In this document: positions 1-8,035 of the stretch, piece by piece
How the letters are laid out: each line of letters begins with the position of its first letter
Position numbering within the stretch: the stretch's first letter is position 1
NCBI RefSeq assembly: GCF_000196315.1
Contig: NC_014230.1
Location: 1,116,001 to 1,180,000, forward strand
Direction of reading: 5' to 3'
Source: Croceibacter atlanticus HTCC2559
GTDB lineage: Bacteria > Bacteroidota > Bacteroidia > Flavobacteriales > Flavobacteriaceae
DNA length: 64,000 nucleotides
The notes under the pieces: generated by a model
The model's input: only the letters and a program-made list of their open reading frames with translations
Databases searched by the model: none
What the model was told of the DNA's origin: nothing
Position numbers and translations under genes: made by a program

Positions 1-361
1 CATTTCCGTTTCCTGTTATTGCCATCTTTATTTTTTTTGGCAAATACTCTGTTACAGGAACTTCTCTGCTTAATCCTGCAGCCATAGCTACGCCTTGGGC
101 ACGACCAAGTTTAAGCATACTCTGTACATTCTTTCCAAAAAAAGGCGCTTCAATAGCTATTTCATCTGGATTAAACGTGTCTATCAACTCAATTGTACGT
201 TCAAAAATTAGTTTAAGTTTAATATAAGGATCGGTATATTTTTTAAGCTGAAGTTCATTTAACTGAAGACACTCCATTTTTTTATTTACCACTTTAATTA
301 CTCCAAAACCCATAATTGTGGTACCTGGATCTATGCCTAATATGATGCGTTCTTTGCTCAA
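1..361 (-). CDS. ruvC: Crossover junction endodeoxyribonuclease RuvC (partial, 3' end outside window)
   Basis: RuvC is the Holliday-junction resolvase that works with RuvAB. About 120 N-terminal residues are visible. The N-terminal IDPGTT motif places an acidic catalytic residue at Asp11, and the [10 protein letters not shown] motif supplies Glu71. The [11 protein letters not shown] helix is also typical of the family. The C-terminal catalytic Asp/His region lies beyond the window edge. The start is taken as TTG at 359-361, because translation from there matches the usual family N-terminus, but the frame stays open upstream and no ATG is close by, so the start is uncertain. The gene is divergent from the membrane protein starting at 391, with only about 30 bp between them. 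The family assignment is firm. Confidence 0.93.
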   Translation of the reverse strand, partial: MSKERIILGIDPGTTIMGFGVIKVVNKKMECLQLNELQLKKYTDPYIKLKLIFERTIELIDTFNPDEIAIEAPFFGKNVQSMLKLGRAQGVAMAAGLSREVPVTEYLPKKIKMAITGNGN

Positions 362-390
362 AACTTTAGTGTAAAACGTTACTTTTGGAT

Positions 391-1326
391 ATGCCGAAGT
401 TGCCTCACAAACTTACACAATTCTTAACTGCTTTCTTTAAAGTAGCTGTGGTGATTTGCGTGTGCATATTTATTTACAAGCGATTACTAGATGAAACGGA
501 GTTTAAAATTGAAAATTGGCTGCAGTTTCTTATAAACAGTAAAATCTTCACGCTTAAAGTGATGATTGTTTTGGTGAGTTTCACACTATTAAATTGGTTT
601 CTTGAATTAAAAAAATGGAAAAGATTAGTTTATCCATTTTCTAAAATAACTCTCAAAGATGCATTTAAACAATGCTTATCTGCTCACGTATTGGCTATAA
701 TCACACCTTTTAGGACTGGAGAATACGGTGTAAAAGCCGTGTATTTTCCAAAATTTATGAGAGGTGCCATAATTAAACAAAACGGCTTAGGGCATTTTAT
801 GCAATTGGCAGTTACTGGTTTTTTTGGTGTAATTGGGTGTATTAGTATTGCTTTGTCGCAATATCCTGATAAAGCAATTCTCATAATCTTTGGTGTAACG
901 CTATTAATAGCATCTATAATTTTAATAGTGAGAAAGCTAATTAATCGATTTAAACTAGATGTTATTTTGATTACTCAAGTTCTTAAATTATCTATACTTA
1001 GGTATCTTGTATTTGCACATCAATTTTATTTCATATTGCTAATTTTTAATATTCAAATAGGGTATGTTTTAGGGATGTCGGTAATTTCTGCAACGTATTT
1101 AATTGCTTCAGTAATACCAATTCTTAATCTCTTTGATGCAGCATTAAAAGGGAGTATTGCCATAACATTATTTTCGTTATTTGGTGTAAGTGCTATGCCT
1201 ATATTTTGTGCAACATTGTTAATGTGGATGCTAAATTTTGTGTTTCCAGCAGGTGTAGGAAGTATATATTTTCTGAAATTAAAGACTCATGATAGGTTAA
1301 CCACAAAACTAGTGCAGGATGTTTAG
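391..1326 (+). CDS. Lysylphosphatidylglycerol synthase TM-domain (UPF0104-like) integral membrane protein
   Basis: This is a polytopic membrane protein of 311 residues with about seven to eight hydrophobic segments. The arrangement resembles the flippase-like membrane domain of lysylphosphatidylglycerol synthases (UPF0104/DUF2029-like family), but no soluble aminoacyl-transferase domain is present. The motif [11 protein letters not shown] near residue 105 resembles the conserved region of this family. ATG at 391 is preferred over the in-frame TTG six bases upstream. The gene overlaps the following glycosyltransferase by 8 bp, so the two are translationally coupled and probably act together on a lipid-linked substrate at the inner membrane. 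The exact substrate cannot be read from the sequence. Confidence 0.75.
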   Translation: MPKLPHKLTQFLTAFFKVAVVICVCIFIYKRLLDETEFKIENWLQFLINSKIFTLKVMIVLVSFTLLNWFLELKKWKRLVYPFSKITLKDAFKQCLSAHVLAIITPFRTGEYGVKAVYFPKFMRGAIIKQNGLGHFMQLAVTGFFGVIGCISIALSQYPDKAILIIFGVTLLIASIILIVRKLINRFKLDVILITQVLKLSILRYLVFAHQFYFILLIFNIQIGYVLGMSVISATYLIASVIPILNLFDAALKGSIAITLFSLFGVSAMPIFCATLLMWMLNFVFPAGVGSIYFLKLKTHDRLTTKLVQDV

Positions 1327-2434
1327 CATTGTACTAATAGTTACTTGTTGCTATGTATTGCTGCTTGGTCTTTTTCTTGTTGGTGCCTTAAGGTTACCTG
1401 AGTTTAAAGCCACAAACGCTTCTCATTTTACTAAATTTTCTATAATAGTTCCTTTTAGAAATGAAGTCGAGCATTTAAATGAATTGCTAACCTCATTTGA
1501 AAATCTAGATTATCCAAGGTCACACTTTGAAATCATACTTATCAATGATTCATCTGAAGATGGCTCTGTCTCTTTAGTTAAGTCGTTTACTTACACAACT
1601 AATTTAGAAATTAAGTTGATGCACTCTTATGGAATCACAAAATCACCTAAGAAAGAAGCACTTTTAAAAGGAATAAACAAATCGAATAATAATTGGATAG
1701 TAACCACAGATGCAGATTGTGCAGTACCAAGGTTATGGCTAAAGACACTAAATGCTTTTATCATAACCAAAACGCCTAATATGGTAGTTATGCCAGTCTT
1801 TATAACAAATGGACATAAAAAAACTTTAGAATGTCTTGAAACCTTGTGCTTGCAGACTGTTACAATGGGATCATTTGGTGTTGGTAAACCTATTATGAAT
1901 AATGGCGCTAATTTGGCTTACCAAAAATCTGATTTTTTTCATGTAAAAGGATTTATAGGTAATGAACAAATTGCCAGTGGAGACGATATGTTTTTATTTG
2001 AAAAATTTATTAAATATAACTTGAGTGTTCAATATCTTAAATCTAATAGTGCAATTGTATTAACTAAGCCTCAAATAAACCTTAACAACTTAATCTCGCA
2101 ACGAATACGCTGGGCATCTAAAACAAGTGCATCTAAGAATGTTTTGTTAAAGATTAGTGGAGTTCTAATTTTTAGTATGAATTTACTTTTGCTTGTACTT
2201 TTAGGTCACAGTATTCTTATATTAAAATTGAGCACCCCTTTATTAATAGCTATTAGCTCGAAATTTTTAATTGATCTTATGATTATGGCTTTTGGAGCCA
2301 AATTTTTTATTTACAAGCTTAATTATTTCAATGTCTTAAAACAGAGTTTGGCATATCCTTTTGCAAATGTGTATATAGCTATACGCTCAATGTTCGGAGG
2401 TTTTTCTTGGAAAGATAGAGCCTTTGAAAAATAA
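1319..2434 (+). CDS. Membrane-anchored family 2 glycosyltransferase
   Basis: This is a GT2-fold glycosyltransferase of 371 residues. It has an N-terminal membrane anchor (about residues 3-24), a nucleotide-binding start SIIVPFRNE (41-49), NDSSEDGS (76-83) and a DxD-like DAD at 131-133. A GDDMFLF segment and a QRIRW signature follow, typical of processive or lipid-acceptor GT2 enzymes. The C-terminus has two or three further membrane segments. The acceptor is unknown. The start codon lies inside the end of the upstream membrane protein (8 bp overlap), so the two form an operon. It converges on the lipoprotein gene at 2436 with a single base between the stop codons. Confidence 0.85.
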   Translation: MFSIVLIVTCCYVLLLGLFLVGALRLPEFKATNASHFTKFSIIVPFRNEVEHLNELLTSFENLDYPRSHFEIILINDSSEDGSVSLVKSFTYTTNLEIKLMHSYGITKSPKKEALLKGINKSNNNWIVTTDADCAVPRLWLKTLNAFIITKTPNMVVMPVFITNGHKKTLECLETLCLQTVTMGSFGVGKPIMNNGANLAYQKSDFFHVKGFIGNEQIASGDDMFLFEKFIKYNLSVQYLKSNSAIVLTKPQINLNNLISQRIRWASKTSASKNVLLKISGVLIFSMNLLLLVLLGHSILILKLSTPLLIAISSKFLIDLMIMAFGAKFFIYKLNYFNVLKQSLAYPFANVYIAIRSMFGGFSWKDRAFEK

Positions 2435-2435
2435 T

Positions 2436-2906
2436 TTAATTAGAGACTATTATAATAGGAAGGTCAAAAGTTACACCAACAGGAACTCCTCTTTTTTGTG
2501 CAGGATAAATTTTAGGCAGTGTATTAATAGCATTAGTGCACCAGATTTCTAGAATGTCTTTGTTTAAGAGGTTATAACCACAAATTTTTTGTAGTTTAAC
2601 TAATCCTTTATCGTTAATTTTCAGACTTAATGTTATTGTATCATTATTTGTATTACTTTCTAACGGGTGGAAGGTAGACAACTGCTCATAAAAATGAAGA
2701 GCTATGGTTTTTTCAAAACATGCTTTTATTTTTTCTCTTTCAGATAAACTTTCACAGAGATCAAATGTTGGGTAGCTATCTACTTTAGACCAATTTATTT
2801 GATGAATTTCCTCCTCAACAACATCTTTTGATGAAATTTTATTTAGCTCAAAGCCATTGCATCCAAAGCAAATTATAAGTAGAAAAAATAACGACGAGAC
2901 TCTCAT
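2436..2906 (-). CDS. Small lipoprotein with TonB C-terminal-like domain
   Basis: A predicted lipoprotein of 156 residues. The signal peptide ends in a lipobox-like IICFGC, with Cys16 as the lipidation site. The C-terminal half, with its beta-strand pattern TITLSLKINDKGLV and a final FDLPIII strand, resembles the TonB C-terminal fold found in many flavobacterial periplasmic proteins. No TonB transmembrane or proline-rich region is present, so it is probably a stand-alone periplasmic domain rather than an energy transducer. No specific function is assigned. It is transcribed alone and converges with the glycosyltransferase gene. Confidence 0.6.
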   Translation of the reverse strand: MRVSSLFFLLIICFGCNGFELNKISSKDVVEEEIHQINWSKVDSYPTFDLCESLSEREKIKACFEKTIALHFYEQLSTFHPLESNTNNDTITLSLKINDKGLVKLQKICGYNLLNKDILEIWCTNAINTLPKIYPAQKRGVPVGVTFDLPIIIVSN

Positions 2907-2993
2907 GGCTTCAAAAATACAAATTGATAAAGTATTAATAAGGCACTTAGAATCATATAATTAATACACCGCTTAGATTTTAGTGTATATATT

Positions 2994-3551
2994 TTATTTT
3001 GAAAACCATTTTACTTTGTTTTCAATAGGTTCTCTGTAGCCTTTTTCAATAGGCTCATCATAATACCCCATATATAGAAAACCTAAACAAGCTTCTCCTT
3101 TTTCTAAGTTTAAGAAATCATTAGTGTACTTAATTAAGCTAGGAGAGCTCCAATAACAACCTATTCCAAGCTCTGTGCACATTAACCACATGTTTTGAAC
3201 TGCCATAGCCGTAGCGGCAACCTCTTCCCATTCAGGAACACGTTCGTTCAGATCTCTCTGCATGCAAATTGCAATCACTGTATGAGAGGATTTAAATTTT
3301 TGAGAAATTTTCTTTGCTTTGAACTCAGAAGGTTTTTCTATTTCTTTCAAATAGGTACTAGCTAGAAAATCCCCTAATCTTAATTTTGCATCATCTTGAA
3401 AAATTTTAAAACGCCAAGGCTCAGTTTTCTTGTGAGTAGGAGCCCAGTTTGCTGCTTCTAAAACCTGAAGTATAGTGTCTCTAGCAATTGGCTTGGTGTT
3501 ATATTGTTGGGGAAATACAGAACGTCTATTTTTAATGATATTGAAAAGCAT
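2994..3551 (-). CDS. Nitroreductase family flavoprotein
   Basis: A 185-residue member of the NAD(P)H nitroreductase superfamily, which are FMN-dependent and usually dimeric. The sequence shows the family start with RRSVFP (about residues 9-14), an AANWAPTHKKTEPWRF segment for FMN and substrate contact, and a central AVQNMWLMCTELGIGCYWSS helix-strand region typical of the YdjA-like small nitroreductases. The physiological substrate is not evident. The gene stands alone, with a longer AT-rich intergenic region upstream leading to tRNA-Asp. Confidence 0.88.
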   Translation of the reverse strand: MLFNIIKNRRSVFPQQYNTKPIARDTILQVLEAANWAPTHKKTEPWRFKIFQDDAKLRLGDFLASTYLKEIEKPSEFKAKKISQKFKSSHTVIAICMQRDLNERVPEWEEVAATAMAVQNMWLMCTELGIGCYWSSPSLIKYTNDFLNLEKGEACLGFLYMGYYDEPIEKGYREPIENKVKWFSK

Positions 3552-3719
3552 TTTTTATTTTAAAGGTATTAATTTAAAATATGCTTGAACAAAAAATATT
3601 GAAATTTTGTTTAGATTCAAATGAGTGATTTCAGAGGTTAATTATCAAGTGTTTAAAGTCTATTTTCTATTTTCAGAATTTTAATAACTTGAAAAAAAAC
3701 AAAAAATTTAAAAATAATG

Positions 3720-3750
3720 TTTGTGGGAAAGAAAAAGACATGTATATTTG
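3720..3750 (+). promoter_or_regulatory. Bacteroidota-type promoter of tRNA-Asp
   Basis: TTTG at 3720-3723 and TATATTTG at 3743-3750 are separated by 19 bases. This matches the Bacteroidota primary sigma consensus (TTG at -33, TAnnTTTG at -7), and the tRNA begins about 20 bases downstream. It is one of the clearest promoters in the window. Confidence 0.8.
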
Positions 3751-3769
3751 CCCTCGCTAACAAGCAAAC

Positions 3770-3843
3770 GGTCTGGTAGTTCAGTTGGTTAGAATACCTG
3801 CCTGTCACGCAGGGGGTCGCGAGTTCGAGTCTCGTCCAGACCG
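3770..3843 (+). tRNA. tRNA-Asp (anticodon GTC)
   Basis: A complete cloverleaf can be drawn. GGTCTGG pairs with CCAGACC as the acceptor stem. The anticodon stem-loop is CCTGC-CTGTCAC-GCAGG with anticodon GTC, and the T arm contains GTTCGAGTC. The discriminator base is G, typical of tRNA-Asp. The 3' CCA is not encoded. Confidence 0.96.
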
Positions 3844-3852
3844 CAAATTAGC

Positions 3853-3886
3853 AAAAAGCTTCAACATTTGTTGAAGCTTTTTTTAT
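3853..3886 (+). terminator. Terminator downstream of tRNA-Asp
   Basis: The inverted repeat AAAAGCTTCAACA / TGTTGAAGCTTTT with a two-base loop is followed by more Ts. It lies ten bases after the tRNA, as expected for a rho-independent terminator. Confidence 0.85.
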
Positions 3887-3902
3887 ATATTTACAGTGTT
3901 GT

Positions 3903-3975
3903 GAGCTGAACGTGTTCAGCTAGGCTTGTAGTAGAGCCAATGAGAAGCTTATCCTTTAGGATGGGCTTTTTTTGA
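3903..3975. terminator. Pair of hairpins between tRNA-Asp and the DUF58 gene
   Basis: AGCTGAA-CGTG-TTCAGCT (about 3903-3920) forms a seven-base-pair hairpin. A second hairpin, AAGCTTATCC / GGATGGGCTT with one mismatch, lies at about 3942-3970 and is followed by seven Ts. The second may end rightward transcription and, by its position, could also mark the end of the leftward DUF58 transcript. Confidence 0.55.
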
Positions 3976-4905
3976 TTAAATAAACTTTTGGCGTTCTACA
4001 AGATAGGTGGTTAAGATTCGATTAAAGTCTTTAGTCGTGTCTGCGGTTACATATTTAATCTGATATTGAATACACTTTAACCTTAAGTTTTTGAAATATT
4101 TAGAAATTGCTTCATTGTAATTGTCTTTAATACTATCAGCATATAAATTAATATGCTCTCCTGTTTCAACATCTACATAGCGTTTTGGACGATTGTCAAA
4201 ATTAAAGTTGAATTCTTTTTCAGAATCATATGTATGAAATAAGATGACTTCGTGTTTGTTATGCTTTAAATGTCGTAATGCATCAAATAACTTTTCTTCA
4301 TCCTCATTGCTTTGAAACATATCTGTAAATAAGAAAATCATAGAGCGACGATGAATATTTTCTGCAATTTGATGCAAATATTTGTATGTCTCAGTATCCT
4401 CTTCTTGTGGATTAGTTATCACTGTTTTTTCTAGCTGATCTAGCAACATTGCTTGGTGACGATCACTTCCTTTTTCTGGAGCATAATATTCATATGTGTT
4501 ACTATAAATACTTAATCCTACTGCGTCTCTTTGTTTTTTGAAAATTGTCATTAAACAAGCACTTGCCAATACCGAAAATCCAATTTTATTCAAGCTGTCT
4601 AAAGTCTGAGTTTTGACTTTTGGATAATGCATAGATGCAGAATTGTCTAAAATTATATGACAACGAAGGTTAGTTTCCTCTTCATACCGCTTTGTATAAA
4701 GCTTGTCTGTTTTGGCAAATAATTTCCAGTCTATATGTTTTGTACTTTCACCATTATTATACACTTTATGTTCAGCAAATTCTGCAGAAAAACCGTGAAA
4801 CGGACTTTTATGCATACCACTAATAAAGCCTTCGACAACCTGCTTTGCTAAGAGTTCTAAATTTGTAAAACCACTTGTTTTATTTACTTGGTCTTGAAGA
4901 TTCAT
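3976..4905 (-). CDS. DUF58 domain-containing protein (vWA-like)
   Basis: This 309-residue cytoplasmic protein carries the DUF58 signature GEST-KHIDWKLFAKTD (about residues 53-68), followed by a von Willebrand A-like fold with a MIDAS-type DNSAS motif (about residues 88-92). In most bacteria DUF58 proteins are encoded beside a MoxR-type AAA ATPase and act with it as a chaperone or assembly factor. Here no MoxR gene is next to it: the upstream side is an intergenic region and then trxA. The gene therefore looks like a stand-alone DUF58. The upstream 240 bp contain a perfect 14-bp palindrome. Confidence 0.85.
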   Translation of the reverse strand: MNLQDQVNKTSGFTNLELLAKQVVEGFISGMHKSPFHGFSAEFAEHKVYNNGESTKHIDWKLFAKTDKLYTKRYEEETNLRCHIILDNSASMHYPKVKTQTLDSLNKIGFSVLASACLMTIFKKQRDAVGLSIYSNTYEYYAPEKGSDRHQAMLLDQLEKTVITNPQEEDTETYKYLHQIAENIHRRSMIFLFTDMFQSNEDEEKLFDALRHLKHNKHEVILFHTYDSEKEFNFNFDNRPKRYVDVETGEHINLYADSIKDNYNEAISKYFKNLRLKCIQYQIKYVTADTTKDFNRILTTYLVERQKFI

Positions 4906-4922
4906 TCAAATTTTAAATTAAA

Positions 4923-4936
4923 GCTCACGCGTGAGC
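4923..4936. promoter_or_regulatory. Perfect 14-bp palindrome upstream of the DUF58 gene
   Basis: GCTCACGCGTGAGC is perfectly self-complementary and starts 18 bases upstream of the DUF58 start codon. It is GC-rich in AT-rich surroundings. It could be a regulator binding site or a short hairpin in the 5' leader. No regulator is suggested by the neighbourhood. Confidence 0.35.
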
Positions 4937-5092
4937 CATTAAGAAGTTTGTTTATTTTCTGTAAAAGTCAAGTCTAGCAATAGTTTTAATGTTTTTTTGA
5001 AAACAAAATAAATGCTATTAAGAATTAAAGATACACATTTGGAAGGTGAGTAAAGAACCTGTGATATCAATTTAGTATTTAGATATAGAAAC

Positions 5093-5128
5093 AAAAAAAA
5101 GGTTTAGCAAACGCTAAACCTTTTTTTT
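5093..5128. terminator. Bidirectional terminator downstream of trxA
   Basis: Eight As, then GGTTTAGC-AAAC-GCTAAACC, then eight Ts. The structure is symmetrical and works as an intrinsic terminator in both directions. It lies 18 bases after the trxA stop codon. Confidence 0.9.
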
Positions 5129-5145
5129 AAAATATGAAGATTAGA

Positions 5146-5463
5146 TTATAATAATGCATCTAATGCTTCAGCATAAGTGTTTTTTGGAGCTACACCAACT
5201 TGACGACCTACTACTTCACCATTTTGGAAAACCAATACAGTTGGAATATTACGAACTCCATATTTAGCAGCAAATTCTTGATTTGCATCTACATCTAATT
5301 TTCCTACTACAGCTTTACCTTCGTAGTCTTTACTAATATCATCTATAATTGGTCCTACCATACGACATGGTCCACACCAAGCAGCCCAAAAGTCTACCAT
5401 TACTGGCTTGTCACTTTTTAATACTGTGTCTTCAAAGTTTGCATCTGTTATTTCGAGTGCCAT
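5146..5463 (-). CDS. trxA: Thioredoxin
   Basis: Thioredoxin is the cytoplasmic disulfide reductant recycled by thioredoxin reductase. The 105-residue length is standard. The active site WCGPC has its cysteines at residues 30 and 33, preceded by DFWA, and the cis-proline motif NIPT is at residues 72-75. There is no signal peptide. A TACTTTTG element on the minus strand (5487-5494) lies 24 bp before the start codon and fits the -7 box of this group, although no good -33 box was found. The gene is monocistronic and closed by the strong hairpin just downstream. Confidence 0.97.
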   Translation of the reverse strand: MALEITDANFEDTVLKSDKPVMVDFWAAWCGPCRMVGPIIDDISKDYEGKAVVGKLDVDANQEFAAKYGVRNIPTVLVFQNGEVVGRQVGVAPKNTYAEALDALL

Positions 5464-5559
5464 AATTTTTTGTTTTAATTGTTATACAAAAGTAGTCAAA
5501 TATTTTCCCAAAGCTTACAGTGTAAAAATCAGTTTTAGTTATGGAGCAATACGTCTGGC

Positions 5560-6093
5560 TTATAATGTTTTACTCAATGTGATTAATTTTGAAACTGTTT
5601 TATAATTTCTTGCTGTAATACTTACATTTAGAGTACTCTCCATTTTGTTAGTTGTAAGTTTTGCGCGTCCTGCTCCTTTTTCGTAAACTATATAAACACA
5701 AGTTGAGGTTGCTACAAAATGTTCATCGATAAATTGTTGCTTATTTAAGGAAGTGACATTCTCACTTTTAGGCTTACTCTGATAAAAACAAAAATAACTT
5801 TTCTCTAACTGATCATTCGTAAACGGAGAGCTTTTAACTAGCTTGTCAAGTTTATTGGGAGTTAATATAATTACTGGTATGTCCCAACCGTATTTATTTT
5901 TTATAGCTTGCTTTATGAGTTCCTGAAGGCCATTATTCTCAATAGGTGCTTTAAAAAGAATATTGCCGCTTTGAATGTATGTTTTTACGTTTTTAAATTC
6001 TAAACTTTCAAATAGCAGCCTTAAATCTGCCATGAGTATTTTTTTGTGTCCGCCTACATTAATACCTCTTAAGAGTGCTATATATGTATTCAT
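5560..6093 (-). CDS. DUF1697 domain-containing protein
   Basis: This 177-residue protein belongs to the DUF1697 family. The diagnostic N-terminus MNTYIALLRGINVGGHKKI is present, followed by KTYIQSGNILF. The function of the family is not established. ATG at 6091-6093 is chosen because it gives this conserved N-terminus; the upstream extension in the same frame lies inside the neighbouring gene. The start codon overlaps the stop of the flavoprotein gene (ATGA), so the two are translationally coupled. Confidence 0.85.
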   Translation of the reverse strand: MNTYIALLRGINVGGHKKILMADLRLLFESLEFKNVKTYIQSGNILFKAPIENNGLQELIKQAIKNKYGWDIPVIILTPNKLDKLVKSSPFTNDQLEKSYFCFYQSKPKSENVTSLNKQQFIDEHFVATSTCVYIVYEKGAGRAKLTTNKMESTLNVSITARNYKTVSKLITLSKTL

Positions 6094-7310
6094 GATTTCT
6101 TGAAAATATCTTCTGCAATTAAATAACCGCCAGTCCACGCATTTTGAAAATTAAAACCTCCTGTAATGGCGTCAATGTTTAAAACTTCACCTGAAAAATA
6201 TAGATTCTTGTGAAGCTTACTTTCAAAAGTCTTAAAGTTAATATCTTTTAAATTAATACCGCCAGCAGTGACAAACTCTTCTTTAAAAGTGCTCTTTCCG
6301 TTAACTTTATAAACGCCATTTGTTAGTTCCTCGGCTAAGTTTTGAAGCTGTAAGTTATTTAGATCTGCCCAGTTTTGGTTTTCAGATATATTTGAGGCTT
6401 CTAAGAGTTTGTGCCATAAACGTTTTGGTAACTCAAACTGAGCGTGAGTGTATGGAGACTTTTTTGAATTATTTTGTTTTAATACATTTAATTCTTGAAA
6501 TGTTTCTTCTGTGGAATAATGTGTACGCCAGTTTACAGCTATTTTAAATTGATAATTCTTATCGTTAAGGATCCTTGCTCCCCAAGCAGATAATTTAAGA
6601 ATCGCTGGACCACTCATACCCCAATGCGTTATTAATAACGGGCCAGAAGCTTCAAGGTTATTAGTGTCTAAAACTTTTACAGATGCCTCTGTAGCTAAGC
6701 CCATTAAATCTTTTATCCTGTAATCTTTTATGTTGAATGTAAATAATGATGGTACGGCAGCTTTAACTGTGTAATTTAATTTAGTGAGTGTCTTCCACAT
6801 TTTTGGATTACTGCCTGTCGAAACTACTAAATGCTTTGTTGTATAGTTATTATTTGTAGTATTAACAATCCAGCTTTCGTTATGAGGTGAAATATCTGTA
6901 ACAGATTCTTTTAATTTTATATCAATACCCAATTCTTCAGCTTGATCTAAGAAGCAATTTATTATTGTTTGAGAATCATTGCTAACAGGAAAAATTCTGC
7001 CGTCGTCTTCAATTTTTAATTCAACACCACGTTCTTCAAACCACGCCATTGTGTCTCCTGTCATAAATCTATGAAAAGGGCCAAGCAATTCCTTTTCGCC
7101 TCTTGGGTAGTTTTTAGACAGTTCTTTAGGGATAAATTCTGCGTGGGTTACGTTACAACGACCACCACCAGAAATTTTCACCTTGGTTAAAACTTCTTTA
7201 CCGCGTTCAAGTATTGCAATTTTAGCATTTGGTAATTTTTCAGCAGTATTTACAGCGGTAAAAAATCCAGCTGCGCCACCACCAATTATTAATACATCAT
7301 AAACGTTCAT
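6090..7310 (-). CDS. HI0933-family NAD(P)/FAD-dependent oxidoreductase (BaiN/YhiN-like)
   Basis: This is a 406-residue flavoprotein of the HI0933/YhiN family. It has the N-terminal dinucleotide-binding motif GGGAAGFF (about residues 10-17), the family signature KVKISGGGRCNVTH (about 43-56) and the C-terminal FAD contact region ITGGFNFQNAWTGGY. Members have been called aminoacetone oxidase-like, and one relative reduces bile-acid intermediates; the substrate here cannot be inferred. It is co-transcribed with the downstream DUF1697 gene through a 4-bp overlap. Confidence 0.88.
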   Translation of the reverse strand: MNVYDVLIIGGGAAGFFTAVNTAEKLPNAKIAILERGKEVLTKVKISGGGRCNVTHAEFIPKELSKNYPRGEKELLGPFHRFMTGDTMAWFEERGVELKIEDDGRIFPVSNDSQTIINCFLDQAEELGIDIKLKESVTDISPHNESWIVNTTNNNYTTKHLVVSTGSNPKMWKTLTKLNYTVKAAVPSLFTFNIKDYRIKDLMGLATEASVKVLDTNNLEASGPLLITHWGMSGPAILKLSAWGARILNDKNYQFKIAVNWRTHYSTEETFQELNVLKQNNSKKSPYTHAQFELPKRLWHKLLEASNISENQNWADLNNLQLQNLAEELTNGVYKVNGKSTFKEEFVTAGGINLKDINFKTFESKLHKNLYFSGEVLNIDAITGGFNFQNAWTGGYLIAEDIFKKS

Positions 7311-7357
7311 AGGGTAAAAATAGTGATTAAGGAGTTGTAAATGTATGTTGGCAAGCC

Positions 7358-8035
7358 TTAATTAAATAGTAAGGGATCATCTGTTATGATGGCGTCTACC
7401 TGAAGATGGCTAAGTGTTTTTATAAGAGAATTAGTATTTACCGTCCAAGTGAAAATTTTTAAGCCTCTTTGTTTTATTAATTGAACAGAATCTTCATTTA
7501 ACAAACTATAATGTGGATGAAATGAATAGGCATTTATTGTTTCTGAAAAATATAAGGCTTCTTGAAAATTAAAATTAGTAAGTACACCAAGTTTTGCATT
7601 GGCATCTAATGTTCTATATGATTTTAATTCTTGTTTGTAAAAACTTGAAATTATAATGTTAGTGTTTAAGGCGGTATGTGTTTTTAGAAGTTCAAAAACC
7701 GGTAATGCTGTGTTCCTGCCTTTCAACTCAATGTTTAGATATGCGTTTTTAGGGATAATCTCAAGTACTTCGTTAAGTGTAGGAATTATAAATTCACCTT
7801 CTAGTCTTAAAGTCCTTAATTCATTATAAGTGAGACTTTCTATAAGCCTAGAGTCTTTAAAACAACGCTTTAAATCTAAGTCATGAAACACTATAACTTC
7901 TCCAGTTTTGCAACAATGTACATCTATTTCTACACCGTTTGCGCCAAGTTGAAAAGCTTTCTGGATAGAAGGCAGTGTGTTTTCGTAAATATGACTTTTA
8001 GCGCCACGATGCCCTATGCAAAGAGGCTTATGCAT
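7358..8035 (-). CDS. Glycerophosphodiester phosphodiesterase family protein
   Basis: The enzyme is expected to hydrolyse glycerophosphodiesters to an alcohol and sn-glycerol 3-phosphate. The GDPD barrel motifs are visible: HRGAKSHIYENT at residues 8-19 and GVEIDVHCCKTGEVIVFHD near residues 34-52, with the metal-binding Glu, Asp and His. No signal peptide is seen, so it should be cytoplasmic. The start at 8035 begins ten codons after an alternative in-frame ATG and puts the HRG motif at the usual distance. It overlaps the 3' end of the upstream decarboxylase gene by about 8 bp, suggesting coupling. Confidence 0.9.
   Translation of the reverse strand: MHKPLCIGHRGAKSHIYENTLPSIQKAFQLGANGVEIDVHCCKTGEVIVFHDLDLKRCFKDSRLIESLTYNELRTLRLEGEFIIPTLNEVLEIIPKNAYLNIELKGRNTALPVFELLKTHTALNTNIIISSFYKQELKSYRTLDANAKLGVLTNFNFQEALYFSETINAYSFHPHYSLLNEDSVQLIKQRGLKIFTWTVNTNSLIKTLSHLQVDAIITDDPLLFN

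Noticed and set aside
3901-3975. Considered as a small RNA gene
   Set aside because: The hairpins are better explained as terminators between tRNA-Asp and the convergent gene; no promoter was seen.
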